Assembly (NCBI GenBank): GCA_903866395.1 | Contig: CAIPNM010000014.1 | Coordinates: 1-51,268, forward strand | From: an uncultured bacterium | GTDB taxonomy: Bacteria; Pseudomonadota; Gammaproteobacteria; Burkholderiales; Burkholderiaceae_E | Direction of reading: 5' to 3' | DNA: 51,268 bases | In this document: piece after piece, positions 34,373-44,576 of the stretch | Layout: each line of letters begins with the position of its first letter | How positions within the stretch are numbered: position 1 is the first letter of the stretch | Program-made: the position numbers and the translations under genes | Notes under the pieces: generated by a model | What the model was told of the DNA's origin: nothing | Databases searched by the model: none | The model's input: only the letters and a program-made list of their open reading frames with translations

Positions 34373-35365
34373 ATGAGTCGCTGTTGCGCGCCCTCGGGGG
34401 GATCCCCGGAGGATCTCGTCGCGACCGCCCCGGGGGCGGCGGCGGTCGGCGCTGGCGGCGAGCCAGGGCACGCTTGGCGCGCCGCGCCATCCGTTCCTGA
34501 TCTCCCCATCGGGTGGATCGACATCGCGGGCGGCAACACCCGAATCGGCTCCAACGACCCCGAAGGCTTCGCAAGCGACGGCGAGGGCCCGGCGCGAAAC
34601 ATTTTCTTGAGCCCCTACCGGATCAGCGCCACTGCGGTCACCAACGCGCAGTTTGCGGCATTCGTCAACGCCACCGGCTACGTCACCGAAGCCGAGCGAG
34701 CCGGCGAGTCATTCGTGTTTTATCTACAGATTGCACCCGATCGTCGGGCAGCCCTACGAAGCGTGGTGTCGGAGCTTCCGTGGTGGATGATTGTTCCGGG
34801 CGCATCATGGCAGTGCCCGCACGGACCGGGTTCCAGCTGGCAGGCGCTATCGGATCATCCTGTCGTTCAGGTGTCCTGGAACGATGCCGCGGCATTTTGC
34901 CGCTGGCGAGGCGCGATGCTGCCCTCTGAGGCACAGTGGGAGCACGCCGCGCGCGGCGGCGCCCCGGCCCTTCGCTACCCCTGGGGAGACGAGCTCGAGC
35001 CGAACGGCGAACGCCGCTGCAATATCTGGCAGGGCACATTTCCGAACGCACCACTTGCCGGCTGGCAACCGGGTACGGTGCCAGTCCATGATTTCCCACC
35101 CAACGGGCTCGGCCTCTACAACACCTCGGGCAATGTCTGGGAGTGGTGCGCCGATTGGTTTAACGCCGACTATCATCGGAAAACGCCCGATCATGACCCG
35201 CTTGATGAGCGGCCCAGCGGCCGGCGTTCGCAGCGCGGCGGATCGTTTCTATGCCATGTCTCATACTGCAATCGCTACCGAAACGCCGCGCGCGGCGCAA
35301 ACAGCCCCGACAGCGCCACCAGCCACACCGGTTTCCGCGTGGTGAGCGGAGCAGACTGCGCGTGA
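34373..35365 (+). CDS. formylglycine-generating enzyme (sulfatase-maturating, SUMF1/FGE-like)
   Basis: 330-residue oxidase that converts the sulfatase signature cysteine to formylglycine. The FGE catalytic pair is present: Cys294 and Cys299 in SFLCHVSYCNRYR, followed by the conserved SPDSATSHTGFR end. Other typical parts are the PVTNAQF-like strand AVTNAQFAAFV, PVVQVSWNDA-like HPVVQVSWNDAAAFC, LPSEAQWEHAARGG and GNVWEWCADWF. The first 45 residues are poorly conserved and may be a tail, so a later start is possible. No signal peptide. It lies directly after one Cys-type sulfatase and about 3.2 kb before another, so it can mature both. Confidence 0.93.
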   Translation: MSRCCAPSGGSPEDLVATAPGAAAVGAGGEPGHAWRAAPSVPDLPIGWIDIAGGNTRIGSNDPEGFASDGEGPARNIFLSPYRISATAVTNAQFAAFVNATGYVTEAERAGESFVFYLQIAPDRRAALRSVVSELPWWMIVPGASWQCPHGPGSSWQALSDHPVVQVSWNDAAAFCRWRGAMLPSEAQWEHAARGGAPALRYPWGDELEPNGERRCNIWQGTFPNAPLAGWQPGTVPVHDFPPNGLGLYNTSGNVWEWCADWFNADYHRKTPDHDPLDERPSGRRSQRGGSFLCHVSYCNRYRNAARGANSPDSATSHTGFRVVSGADCA

Positions 35366-35399
35366 GCGTGCGCCAGTCATTTGAACGGAGCCATTCCCA

Positions 35400-36881
35400 A
35401 TGACCTACATTCTGGCGATCGATCAGGGCACGACGAGCTCACGCGCGATTGCATTCAACCGCGAAGGCGAGGCCGTGGTCACGGCGCAGCGGGAATTCAC
35501 GCAGCATTTTCCGCAGCCCGGTTGGGTGGAGCACGACGCAAACGAAATCTGGGCTACTCAGCTTGCGGTCGCGCGGGAGGCCGTTGCGCGCATGGGATCG
35601 CTCCCCGCAGCAATCGGCATCACCAATCAACGCGAAACCACGGTGTTGTGGGACCGTGCAAGCGGCGAGCCGCTGTCACGTGCCATTGTCTGGCAGGACC
35701 GGCGCACGGTCGCAATCTGCGACGCGCTTCGCGAAAGCGGTGAGCACCGGGCAATTGAACAGGCCACTGGACTGGTGCTCGATGCCTATTTTTCAGGCAC
35801 CAAGCTCGCCTGGCTGCTCGACCAGATTCCAGGTGCACGTGCCCGCGCTGAGGCCGGCGAACTGGCCTTCGGCACGGTTGACAGCTGGCTGGTCTGGAAG
35901 CTCACAGGCGGGAGGCTCCATGTCACCGACGCAAGCAATGCCTCGCGCACGCTGCTCATGAACCTGTCGAGCGTCGAGTGGGATCCCACCCTCCTGGCGA
36001 GCCTTCGCATCCCTGCCGCAGTGCTGCCACGTATCGTGCCCTCGGCCGGCGTGATCGGCGAAACCGACTCGCACTGGTTCGGCCAGCCGATTCCGATCGC
36101 AGGCATGGCGGGCGATCAGCAGGCAGCCACCTTCGGTCAGGCCTGCTTCGAGCCGGGCCAGGCCAAGAACACTTACGGCACTGGCTGCTTCATGCTGATG
36201 AATACCGGTCACGCGCCAAGCTTCAGCACCAACCGTCTGATCGGCACGCTCGGTTGGCAGATCCCCGCGAACACCACCTGGTGTCTGGAGGGTAGTGTGT
36301 TCATGGCAGGCGCCACCGTGCAGTGGCTGCGTGACGGCCTGGGTCTCATCGAACGCGCCGCCGATATCGAACCGCTTGCGGCAAGTGTCACCGATACCGG
36401 TGATCTCTGGCTCGTCCCGGCATTCACCGGTCTCGGGGCGCCGGACTGGGACGGCCACGCTCGCGGCGTAATGATCGGCATGACACGCGGCACCACGCGA
36501 GCGCATGTCGCCCGAGCTGCGCTGGAATCGATCGCGTTGCAATCAGCCGACCTGATCACCGCCATGGGGCGCGATGCGGGTAAGCCCATCACCGAGCTCC
36601 GAGTGGACGGCGGCGCCACCCAGAACAGCCTGCTCATGCAGATGCAAGCAGATATTGCCGGCATTCCCGTACTTCGCCCGACCATGACAGAAACCACTGC
36701 TTTCGGCGCGGCTGCGCTGGCCGGGCTGGCGACTGGCTTCTGGCCGGGGCTTGATACGCTCGCCGCATGCTGGAAACTCGACCGGCGATTCGAACCACAG
36801 TGGTCCGACAGCCATCGCACGGCACACCGTGCGCGCTGGCGCGAAGCGGTCGACCGGTCACGCGGATGGGCACGAGATTGA
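35400..36881 (+). CDS. glpK: glycerol kinase
   Basis: 493-residue FGGY-family kinase that phosphorylates glycerol to sn-glycerol 3-phosphate. The N-terminal [13 protein letters not shown] phosphate-binding loop, the GITNQRETT and WQDRRT segments, [34 protein letters not shown] and the C-terminal [14 protein letters not shown] region are all typical of GlpK. The ATG at 35400 has an ACGGAG site. It lies 34 bases after the FGE gene and overlaps GlpD. The placement behind an organosulfate importer and sulfatase suggests that desulfation yields glycerol or a close analogue. No glycerol facilitator gene is in the window. Confidence 0.94.
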   Translation: MTYILAIDQGTTSSRAIAFNREGEAVVTAQREFTQHFPQPGWVEHDANEIWATQLAVAREAVARMGSLPAAIGITNQRETTVLWDRASGEPLSRAIVWQDRRTVAICDALRESGEHRAIEQATGLVLDAYFSGTKLAWLLDQIPGARARAEAGELAFGTVDSWLVWKLTGGRLHVTDASNASRTLLMNLSSVEWDPTLLASLRIPAAVLPRIVPSAGVIGETDSHWFGQPIPIAGMAGDQQAATFGQACFEPGQAKNTYGTGCFMLMNTGHAPSFSTNRLIGTLGWQIPANTTWCLEGSVFMAGATVQWLRDGLGLIERAADIEPLAASVTDTGDLWLVPAFTGLGAPDWDGHARGVMIGMTRGTTRAHVARAALESIALQSADLITAMGRDAGKPITELRVDGGATQNSLLMQMQADIAGIPVLRPTMTETTAFGAAALAGLATGFWPGLDTLAACWKLDRRFEPQWSDSHRTAHRARWREAVDRSRGWARD

Positions 36882-38332
36882 CCTCTCGAACGCAAGCGTT
36901 TGCCTCGCTCACCCGCTCGGAGGGCTTCGATCTCGCGGTGGTAGGCGGCGGCGCAACCGGTCTGGCAGTGGCGCTCCAGGCAGCCTGGGCGGGCCGGTCG
37001 GTGGCGTTGATCGAGGCCCATGACTTTGCAAGCGGCACGTCCTCGCGATCAACCAAACTTCTGCACGGCGGCGTTCGTTACCTTGCGCAGGGAGAAATCA
37101 GCCTGGTGCGCGAAGCGCTCCATGAGCGCAAGGCCCTCATAGACCTGGCCCCTGATCTCGCGCACCCGATTCGCTTCGTGATGCCCGCCTATCGCTGGTG
37201 GGAGCGCCTGTTTTACGGCGCAGGTCTGGTCACCTACGACTGGCTCGCAGGCACATCCAGCCTGGGTAAGACCGAACAGCTGTCACGGGCTGCCATGCTG
37301 AGCCGCTACCCCGCCGTTGCGACCCATCATCTACGGGGCGCGGTCAGCTACTGCGACGCGCAGTTTGACGACGCGGGACTCGCCATCGCGATGGCGCGCG
37401 GCGCCGCGGCGGCGGGCGCGGTACTGCTTAACCGGGTGCAAGCCACCGCAGTCACGCCCGACACCGGCGGCCTCGCGGTTGCGTTGACCGACCGATTCAA
37501 CGGCACCTCTGGGTATTTGAAGGCACGCGACGTGGTGAACGCCGCAGGCGTCTGGGTCGATGGACTGCGCGGCGGTGCGCCCATGGTGCAGCCTAGCCAA
37601 GGCGCCCATATCGTAGTGGACCGTCGCTTCCATCCAGCGGACGACGCGCTGCTGCTACCGCGAACCGCCGACGGCCGGGTGCTGTTTGTTGTGCCCTGGC
37701 TTGGCTACTGCGTGATTGGCACCACCGACACGCCGCGCGATCCTGCGGACGTCGATCTGGGCCGCGAGCCGCTCCCCTTCTCCGCTGAAATCGATCTGAT
37801 CCTGTCTGAGGCCGCGCGGCTCCTGTCACCGGCCCCAACGCGGGCCGACATCCTGAGCGCCTGGGCTGGGCTACGCCCGCTGGTGAAGCCGAGCGCCACC
37901 ACCGGCTCCGCCACCCATCGCATCAGCCGCGAGCACGCGATCGAAGTCGAACCGAACGGACTCGTCACCATCACCGGCGGCAAATGGACCACCTGCCTTG
38001 CCATGGCGCGCGATGCGCTCCGCGCGCTCCCGCAGCATCCGTTCGAGGCGACGACCCCGCCGGGCATCACCCTCCCATCTGGCATGGCAGCCCTCGCCTC
38101 GCGAGCGCCATCACCCGCTGAAGTGGCCTGGCTCGCCGATCACACCTGGGCGAGCACGGTGGAGGATGTTCTCGCCCGACGCTCGCGGCTGCTGTTTCTC
38201 GATGTGGCGTCAGCACTCGCAGCCGCGCCAGTGGTCGCAAGCGCGCTCGAAGCGCGAACCGGACGAGATGCTGATCTTGCGGGTTTCCAGCTGACGGCCC
38301 ACGCCTGGATGGCGCGCTTCCGGCAGGTCTAG
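36866..38332 (+). CDS. glpD: aerobic glycerol-3-phosphate dehydrogenase
   Basis: 488-residue FAD enzyme that oxidises glycerol 3-phosphate to dihydroxyacetone phosphate and passes electrons to quinone at the inner membrane. The FAD-binding VVGGGATG is near residues 25-32, followed by [21 protein letters not shown] and the C-terminal TGGKWTTC segment, all typical of GlpD. Length is close to the usual 500. The ATG at 36866 overlaps the GlpK gene by 16 bases; a TTG at 36878 overlapping the GlpK stop is an equal alternative, and an upstream frame start at 36767 is less likely. Together with GlpK it completes a glycerol-to-glycolysis route. Confidence 0.92.
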   Translation: MGTRLTSRTQAFASLTRSEGFDLAVVGGGATGLAVALQAAWAGRSVALIEAHDFASGTSSRSTKLLHGGVRYLAQGEISLVREALHERKALIDLAPDLAHPIRFVMPAYRWWERLFYGAGLVTYDWLAGTSSLGKTEQLSRAAMLSRYPAVATHHLRGAVSYCDAQFDDAGLAIAMARGAAAAGAVLLNRVQATAVTPDTGGLAVALTDRFNGTSGYLKARDVVNAAGVWVDGLRGGAPMVQPSQGAHIVVDRRFHPADDALLLPRTADGRVLFVVPWLGYCVIGTTDTPRDPADVDLGREPLPFSAEIDLILSEAARLLSPAPTRADILSAWAGLRPLVKPSATTGSATHRISREHAIEVEPNGLVTITGGKWTTCLAMARDALRALPQHPFEATTPPGITLPSGMAALASRAPSPAEVAWLADHTWASTVEDVLARRSRLLFLDVASALAAAPVVASALEARTGRDADLAGFQLTAHAWMARFRQV

Positions 38333-38536
38333 CCGAGGCGGTCGTCCCGCAGACCCGCGCGCAAAGCGCTATCGTGGGCTGGACCACGCGATCAGACGCC
38401 TTGCTCCAAGGCATGTCCGCCGCGCGCTGAAACACGCGCCTTAGACACCTTTCCTTCGCAGCGGTAGAGTAGGTCCCGTCGCGAACGATGCCCCCTTGCA
38501 TCGGCAGCGTCTCCCTTTCCGAACAGGAGTCCGTGC

Positions 38537-39955
38537 ATGTCCGAAAGCTCGCCCGCCCCCAACACCACGCGCCGGCCCAATGTGATCGTGATTCTCGCTG
38601 ACGACATGGGCTATGGCGACCTGTCCGCTTACGGCAACGACCTGGTTCAGACAGCCCACATCGACAGCATCGGGCGGGACGGTGTCACCTTTACCGCAGG
38701 CTACAGTTCGGCGCCGCTTTGCAGCCCCTCTCGTGCAGGTCTCGTCACAGGACGCTACCAGCAGCGGTTCGGTTTCGAGCAGCAGGTCTCCTCCGGCGCC
38801 TTCCCGGAGCGCCGCGAGGCGCGACTGGAAGATGGCAGCCTCGCGCCCCTGCAGGGCGAGGCCGAGTTCCTGCGTCGTGGCGTGCCCCTCACTGAGAAAA
38901 ACATCGGCGAACTCTTCAAAGCGGCTGGCTACACCACCGGGGTGGTAGGCAAGTGGCACCTCGGACATGGCCCGCATTTCCTTCCGCAGAACCGAGGGTT
39001 CGATCATTCCGTTGTCTTTCACGGCAACACCAGCCTGCAATTCACCCGGATTGACGATCCGGAGATGGTGAGCCTCAAGGTGGATTTTCACGACGAGGGA
39101 AAGGACATCGCGTGGACACGCGAAGGGTTGAACCAGATCCGCGTCAACGGCGAGATCGTTGATGTGGATCAATACCTGATGTTTTATTTCCGCGACCGTG
39201 CGCTCGACTTCATCGATCAGCACCGGCACGAACCGTTCATGCTCTATTTCCCCATGAACTCCCCGGTACCGCCGCTGCAGGTGCCACGGGTTTACTTCGA
39301 GCGCTTGCGCGATCGGATCGCCAACATCAACCTGCGCGGCTACAACGCCATGCTGCTCGCCCAGGACGACGTGATTGGCGCGCTCCTTGAGCGGCTCAAA
39401 CTGCACGGTCTGGACCGCGACACCCTTGTCGTGTTCGTGAGCGATAACGGCAGCGCAGCAAGCCGCCCGGGCAACAACGGCCCCTATTCGGGCGGCAAGT
39501 ACACCACCTACGAGGGCGGCATCCGTATGCCGTTCATGATGAAGTGGCCAGGCCACATCCCTGCCGGACTGGTCTACGACCAGCCCGTCAGCACGCTGGA
39601 CATCCTGCCCACGGCAGCGGCCGCATGCGGGGTTTCCACCGACGCCGCGCAGACGCTTGATGGCGTAGACCTGCTGCCCTATCTCACCAACCAGACGAAC
39701 GGCGCGCCGCACGACGTGCTCTACTGGAAGCTCGCCGGCTACTGCGCTGTTCGAAAGGGGCGCTGGAAACTGTATCTCGAGCCAAAACATGGCGTCGCCC
39801 GCCTCTTCGATCTGGATACCGATCCCGCCGAAAAAGCCGATCTGGTCACCGCCGAGCCCGCGATCTTTGCCGAACTGAAGGCGCTCTTTGAACAATGGGA
39901 CCAGAGCCTGCCGCCCCGTGCCTGGACCAACATCTCCCCGGTATTCAAGAAATAA
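38537..39955 (+). CDS. Cys-type sulfatase, second copy (cytoplasmic)
   Basis: 472-residue sulfatase. The signature C-S-P-S-R-A-G-L-V-T-G places Cys62 for conversion to formylglycine; Asp22-Asp23 in LADDMGYGD, GKWHLGHG and VSDNGS supply metal and sulfate contacts. It is shorter than and clearly different from the sulfatase at 32737, so it probably takes another substrate or bond. No signal peptide. An AGGAG site precedes the ATG. The 204-base gap upstream shows no convincing promoter or terminator, so it may be a separate unit or a distal part of the same one. An acyl-CoA ligase gene follows after 13 bases. Confidence 0.92.
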   Translation: MSESSPAPNTTRRPNVIVILADDMGYGDLSAYGNDLVQTAHIDSIGRDGVTFTAGYSSAPLCSPSRAGLVTGRYQQRFGFEQQVSSGAFPERREARLEDGSLAPLQGEAEFLRRGVPLTEKNIGELFKAAGYTTGVVGKWHLGHGPHFLPQNRGFDHSVVFHGNTSLQFTRIDDPEMVSLKVDFHDEGKDIAWTREGLNQIRVNGEIVDVDQYLMFYFRDRALDFIDQHRHEPFMLYFPMNSPVPPLQVPRVYFERLRDRIANINLRGYNAMLLAQDDVIGALLERLKLHGLDRDTLVVFVSDNGSAASRPGNNGPYSGGKYTTYEGGIRMPFMMKWPGHIPAGLVYDQPVSTLDILPTAAAACGVSTDAAQTLDGVDLLPYLTNQTNGAPHDVLYWKLAGYCAVRKGRWKLYLEPKHGVARLFDLDTDPAEKADLVTAEPAIFAELKALFEQWDQSLPPRAWTNISPVFKK

Positions 39956-39968
39956 CTGCGAGGCGCCG

Positions 39969-41504
39969 ATGTCGGTCCATCATCTGCTCGCCAACGCCGC
40001 CCAGGCGTTTCCCAACCATACCGCCATCCGACACCTTGGACGAGCAGCCCAATGGGGGGCCTTTGCAGACCGTGTAGCGCGACGCGCAGCGTCACTGCGC
40101 GCGGCGGGCATCCGTCCTGGCGATCGCGTGGCGGTGCTTTCCGCCAATGTTCCCGAGCATCTCGAGGCCCTGTTCGCGGTGGTCTGGGCCGGTTGTGTAC
40201 TCGTGCCCCTCAACACCCGCCTCGCCGCCGCCGAGCAGGGCTTCATCATCGGCCACGCCCAGTGCTCGCTCTTGCTACATGACGAGCGAAACGCCCGCCG
40301 CGCGCTTGAGCTCGCAGGCGCATCGCCAGCCACCGCACTCACGCCCATTGAGCAATGGGATACCGGAAGCGACCCGCTTGCCGGACATGATGCGCTTGCG
40401 TTTGTACCGGCGACGCCGCGCGCGCCGGCCGCCATCGTCTACACCGGCGGCACCACGGGTGCCCCCAAGGGCGTGGAGCTTTCGCATGAGGCGCTTCTTC
40501 TGCAGGCACTCGCAGCGAAAGATAATTTTCACCTCGACCACGAAACCGTTTTCATCCATACCGCGCCCATGTTTCATGTGGCCGATTTCACCGCCGGCTT
40601 GGGGGTGACCGCTGCGGCCGCTCGCCACTGCTTCCTGCCCGAGTTCTCACCGGCCGCGCTGCTCGATGCGATCGAGCGCGAAGGGATCGACGTGGCCATC
40701 CTGGTCCCCACCATGATCGTGGCCACGCTGGATGGGGCGGGCGAACGTCGTGCGGTCGTGCAGCGACTGCGAACCATCCTGTATGGCGCTGCACCGATCC
40801 AGGAACCCGTTCTGCGCCGACTGATGAACGAGGCGCCTGGCGTGGGACTGATCCAGGTCTACGGGCAGACCGAGGTGGGTGGGGCCTGCTCGATGCTAAA
40901 GGAGCGCCATCACGTTTTCGAAGGACCCGACGCGGGCCGACTGGGCTCAGCCGGGCGGGTGCTGCCAGCCTTTTCCATGCGTGTTGTCGATGATGCCGGA
41001 CGCGACCTGCCCCCGGGTAAGGTGGGCGAGATCGTGGTGTCGGGTCCGGGGGTGATGACCTCATACTGGCGCGCGCCCGATCTCACTGCCAGCACGCTTC
41101 GCGACGGCTGGCTGCACACGGGCGACCTGGGCACCTTCGATACCGACGGCTTCATCAGCGTAGTGGGTCGACTGAAGGACATGATCATCACTGGCGCCGA
41201 GAACGTGTTTGCCGGCGAGGTGGAAAGCGCGCTCATGTACCACGATGCGGTGCAGGCCGCCGCAGTCATCGGCGTTCCCGACAGCACCTGGGGCGAGTCG
41301 GTGCATGCTGTGGTGGTGTTGAAGCCCGGCCACGCCGCATCGGAGACAGCGCTCATCGAGCACTGCCGTACCCGCATCGCCCGCTACAAGTGCCCACGCA
41401 CCGTGGCTTTTCGCGCAACGCTACCGCTAAGCGGCGTGGGCAAGGTTCGCAAAGTGGATCTGCTCGAAGAATGGAAGCAGGCCCAGGGCGCCGCCACCGG
41501 CTGA
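39969..41504 (+). CDS. acyl-CoA synthetase / AMP-dependent ligase (ANL superfamily)
   Basis: 511-residue adenylate-forming enzyme that would activate a carboxylic acid with ATP and CoA. The phosphate-loop motif YTGGTTGAPKG is in the first half, followed by the YGQTEVGG segment, the GWLHTGDLG hinge region and a C-terminal domain with the catalytic lysine region SGVGKVRK. The ATG at 39969 is preferred over an upstream start at 39888 that overlaps the sulfatase gene. It is 13 bases after the second sulfatase, so the acid substrate may come from, or be exposed by, sulfate removal. Chain length or aromatic preference cannot be told. Confidence 0.9.
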   Translation: MSVHHLLANAAQAFPNHTAIRHLGRAAQWGAFADRVARRAASLRAAGIRPGDRVAVLSANVPEHLEALFAVVWAGCVLVPLNTRLAAAEQGFIIGHAQCSLLLHDERNARRALELAGASPATALTPIEQWDTGSDPLAGHDALAFVPATPRAPAAIVYTGGTTGAPKGVELSHEALLLQALAAKDNFHLDHETVFIHTAPMFHVADFTAGLGVTAAAARHCFLPEFSPAALLDAIEREGIDVAILVPTMIVATLDGAGERRAVVQRLRTILYGAAPIQEPVLRRLMNEAPGVGLIQVYGQTEVGGACSMLKERHHVFEGPDAGRLGSAGRVLPAFSMRVVDDAGRDLPPGKVGEIVVSGPGVMTSYWRAPDLTASTLRDGWLHTGDLGTFDTDGFISVVGRLKDMIITGAENVFAGEVESALMYHDAVQAAAVIGVPDSTWGESVHAVVVLKPGHAASETALIEHCRTRIARYKCPRTVAFRATLPLSGVGKVRKVDLLEEWKQAQGAATG

Positions 41505-41523
41505 TCGAGGTAAGTCCCCGCGC

Positions 41524-41544
41524 GGCGGGCGGGCACGCCCCGCC
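41524..41544. terminator. GC-rich hairpin between convergent genes
   Basis: GGCGGG (41524-41529) and CCCGCC (41539-41544) are perfect arms around nine bases, in the 39-base gap between the acyl-CoA ligase and the minus-strand binding-protein gene. No T run follows in either direction, so it is at best a weak or Rho-assisted terminator. Confidence 0.3.
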
Positions 41545-42524
41545 TACTGAGCCGTCAGATCCATGCTGCGAATCAATTCGCCCCAGCGGCGTGCCTCGTC
41601 CGGCAACTGCGCTGCGAACTGCGCTGGCGTAGACGCCACCGTTTCAAGCCCGACCGCCTTGATGCGGCGCTGTGCGTCCGGTTCGGCAATGGCCTGCCGG
41701 AATTCTTCCGCCATACGATTGACGATGGCTACGGGTGTGCCCTTGGGCGCAATCACCCCCCACCAGTTCCTCGGAATAATTTTCTGCAAATCGGCGTGTC
41801 CGGCCTGCTCGAAGGTGGGCAGGTCGGGAAGGCTCTGCAGGCGATCTTTTGAGGCCACGGCGAGCGGCCTCACCATCCCCGCGGTAATTTGTCCGGCGAG
41901 CGAGGCCTGCGCAATCACCATGAACTGAACCTCGTTGGTGGCGAGCGCAAGGGCTGAATCATGGCCGCCCTTGTAGGGAATGTGAACCGCAGACAATCCA
42001 AGGCTGCGGATCAGCATCTCACCTGCCAAATGAGGTGGCGTCCCGCGCCCCGGGGATCCGAAGTTGAGTTTTCCAGGGTTGGCCTTGAGATCGGCAAGAA
42101 ACTCGCTCACCGTACGCGCTGGATGCTTGGCGGTGACCGCGAGCAGCAGCGGTACGTCGACCAGCACGGTCACCGGTACGAAGTCCCGCAATGGGTCGAG
42201 CGAGGATTTGAACAGGAACTGGCTGATCACCATGGTGTTGGAAGGCACGATGCCAAAGGTGTAGCCATCAGGCGCAGACAGCGCAATCGCCTGCATGCCA
42301 ATCTGCCCGCCCCCGCCTGTGCGGTTCTCAACCACCATGGGCTGCTTGAGACGCGCTTCGATACCGGGGCGCGTTGCGGCAACGATCGTGTCGATCAGCC
42401 CGCCTGCGCCGAACGGATTGATGAAACGCACTGGCTTCGTTGGCCAGTCCTGGGCCAACGCATGACACGCCGACACAGCAAGCCCCAGCGCAGCGATACC
42501 GCGGACCAAGGACATCAATCGCAT
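41544..42524 (-). CDS. Bug family tripartite tricarboxylate transporter substrate-binding protein
   Basis: 326-residue periplasmic binding protein of the Bug (TctC) family. A Sec signal peptide ends at residue 24 (CHALA). Family-typical parts are WPTKPVRFINPFGAGGLIDT, VVENRTGGGGQIG and the HIPYKGG loop that lines the ligand pocket. Such proteins bind carboxylates and similar small anions, and betaproteobacteria have very many of them. No TctA or TctB membrane subunit is present here, so it is an orphan that would have to share a transporter elsewhere or act as a sensor. The ATG at 42524 is well placed. Confidence 0.92.
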   Translation of the reverse strand: MRLMSLVRGIAALGLAVSACHALAQDWPTKPVRFINPFGAGGLIDTIVAATRPGIEARLKQPMVVENRTGGGGQIGMQAIALSAPDGYTFGIVPSNTMVISQFLFKSSLDPLRDFVPVTVLVDVPLLLAVTAKHPARTVSEFLADLKANPGKLNFGSPGRGTPPHLAGEMLIRSLGLSAVHIPYKGGHDSALALATNEVQFMVIAQASLAGQITAGMVRPLAVASKDRLQSLPDLPTFEQAGHADLQKIIPRNWWGVIAPKGTPVAIVNRMAEEFRQAIAEPDAQRRIKAVGLETVASTPAQFAAQLPDEARRWGELIRSMDLTAQ

Positions 42525-42807
42525 CAGGGGTCTCCCTCATTGATCGCACTGGAGCCAGATCGTAGGCCTTATTGGCACTGACTGTCGAACCGGCAATCCG
42601 TTTCCGGCAGGGGTTATCAAGCGGCCACCTGAGGACCATCAGGCCAGGAGAGCGACCCGTCGACCGACGATTCATTCGCCAACCAGGGCGGGCCCCATGA
42701 CCGGACCACAGGGCGGCGCCTGGACCCACTCATCGACCACCAATGACGGCATTGCCGGCAACAAGCCCTAAGATCACGCCCGTGCGCGAGCCAGCGTAAG
42801 CCCAGCC

Positions 42808-44412
42808 TCAGAAATCAAGCGTCTGCTGTTCGCCGATCGACGGGCCGGATGCCACCGGGTTCGCCGTGGCCGAGGCGCGCGAACGCCGTGCGCCTTCGCG
42901 CGCCGGATTGCGGCTGCCGTGCTTCTGGAAAATCTGGCGCGCAGCATCCTTCGACTCAGCATCTTTCCTCAAGCTCCACAGACGATCGCGCGCGAGGCGC
43001 GCTGCAGCCAGATGATCAACGATGGGCGCCGGATAAGCAGTGGTGCCCAGCTCTGGCACCCAACGCGCCACAAATTCGCCGCCGGGATCCTGGTCCTGGC
43101 GCTGCTTCTCGGGGTTGTAGATCCGGATCGTGTTGATGCCCGTGGTGCCGCTCTGCATCTGAATCTGCGGCCAGTGAATGCCAGGCTCATAGTCGGTATA
43201 GAGACGCGCCAGATGCCCGCCGGTCAGTTTCCAGTGGAGCCAGAGATGCTGACTTGCAAAAGAGGTGAGCATCGCCCGCATACGAAAGTTGATCCAGCCG
43301 GTCGACGCGAGGTAACGCATGCAGGCATCGACGAATGCAAACCCCGTCCGCCCTTCTCGCCAGGCCTCGAAGCGCACGGTGTCGAGGGCGGTCGGCGCGC
43401 CCTCATTACGCAGCCCGCGCGTGGCCGGGTGCAAACACCGGAACTCGAGTTCAGGCTCAGACTCGAGCTTCTGCATGAAGTGGCAGCGCCAGTGCAGGCG
43501 ACTTTCGAAACTCTTCAGGCTCGCAAGCATGGACCGCTGCTGGGGATGGCCGTCCTCCAACTGCCATTGGGAGCGCGCCCGCCAGAGAGCGTGCAGCACT
43601 TCGCGTACCGACAGCGTCCCCCAGGCGAAGTGCACCGACAAGCGCGAGCAGGACTGCTCGGCGGTCCCGGGACTGCTCATATGGAACCGATATGAAGCCC
43701 CCCGTCCGGCAAGAAAAGTCCTGAGCAGTTCGAGACCCTGTTCCCGACCGCCCTTCTGGCGCCCCGGACAGGGATCGGTATCGGCAAGCAACCGCCATGG
43801 CCGGAGCGCTGCCTCCTCGGCGCTGGCCGAACGCGCATCGGCAAGATGACTGCCAACGCGAGCCGGCAGCGCCGTGAACCGAGGCGGCGCAAGCACCGAC
43901 GCCGACATCCGGGCATCGTGCAATCGCGACCAATCATCACGTGATCCGAGCGCGCGTACCACGCCATTCTGTGGCACCTGATGCCAGGGGATGTGGTTTG
44001 CGCGACACCAGGCGAGCACTGCACGGTCGCGCTGAAAACTTGCCCAGTTGCCGGTTTCCTCATGACTGTGAAGCACAAAGCTGCCCATTGAACAACGCAG
44101 GCGGTCGAGGAGTTCAGGCATCTCGGCCACCTCCACCATCATCGGCAGGTCGGCCGTGCGTGCCGCACGCAGAAGATCGTGAAGGCTGTCGGCGTAAAAC
44201 GCAGCATGCCGCCCGCTCGCATCGGGCAGGGCCCAGAGCGAAGGCTCAAAGACAGCCAGACCCAGTACCGGCCCCCGCGCGGCTGCCGCAGCGAGCGCAG
44301 GGTGGTCGTACAGGCGCAGATCGCGCTTAAACCAGACGATCTGAAGCGGGGAGGAATCCAAGATAAAGGGCAGCCGGCTGTCAATGATGGGACGTAATTG
44401 TGGCCGGGCCAT
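42808..44412 (-). CDS. photolyase/cryptochrome family flavoprotein
   Basis: 534-residue FAD blue-light protein. The N-terminal antenna-binding alpha/beta domain starts at about residue 22 with [16 protein letters not shown]. The C-terminal FAD domain holds [37 protein letters not shown], the [22 protein letters not shown] stretch and RIYNPEKQ. This family includes DNA photolyases and light sensors; the sequence fits either, and repair versus signalling is not decided here. About 70 C-terminal residues past the core are Ala/Arg-rich. The ATG at 44412 is chosen over a nearby upstream start. It is unrelated to its catabolic neighbours. Confidence 0.9.
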   Translation of the reverse strand: MARPQLRPIIDSRLPFILDSSPLQIVWFKRDLRLYDHPALAAAAARGPVLGLAVFEPSLWALPDASGRHAAFYADSLHDLLRAARTADLPMMVEVAEMPELLDRLRCSMGSFVLHSHEETGNWASFQRDRAVLAWCRANHIPWHQVPQNGVVRALGSRDDWSRLHDARMSASVLAPPRFTALPARVGSHLADARSASAEEAALRPWRLLADTDPCPGRQKGGREQGLELLRTFLAGRGASYRFHMSSPGTAEQSCSRLSVHFAWGTLSVREVLHALWRARSQWQLEDGHPQQRSMLASLKSFESRLHWRCHFMQKLESEPELEFRCLHPATRGLRNEGAPTALDTVRFEAWREGRTGFAFVDACMRYLASTGWINFRMRAMLTSFASQHLWLHWKLTGGHLARLYTDYEPGIHWPQIQMQSGTTGINTIRIYNPEKQRQDQDPGGEFVARWVPELGTTAYPAPIVDHLAAARLARDRLWSLRKDAESKDAARQIFQKHGSRNPAREGARRSRASATANPVASGPSIGEQQTLDF

Positions 44413-44576
44413 CAACGGATCGCGGTGCAATTCCCTGCCCGGTCAGGGCCTTGCCCGTTCTGCGCGCGCCTTGCAGTCACCGGCGTTGACAACCTGCGCC
44501 CGGGTGAACAGACTGCGCCATCATCTGCCACCCGCCAAACCGGCCGGTGCGAACCTGCTGTAAGGAGTTGTTCGTG

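Noticed and set aside
38441..39895. 484-codon minus-strand frame opposite the second sulfatase
   Set aside because: Mirror frame of a clear sulfatase gene; no conserved domain, start site or operon context.
28415..41504. Reading of the sulfatase cluster as a sulfoquinovose pathway
   Set aside because: No sulfoquinovosidase, SQ isomerase, kinase, aldolase or SQ monooxygenase is visible; the enzymes here cleave sulfate esters, not C-S bonds.
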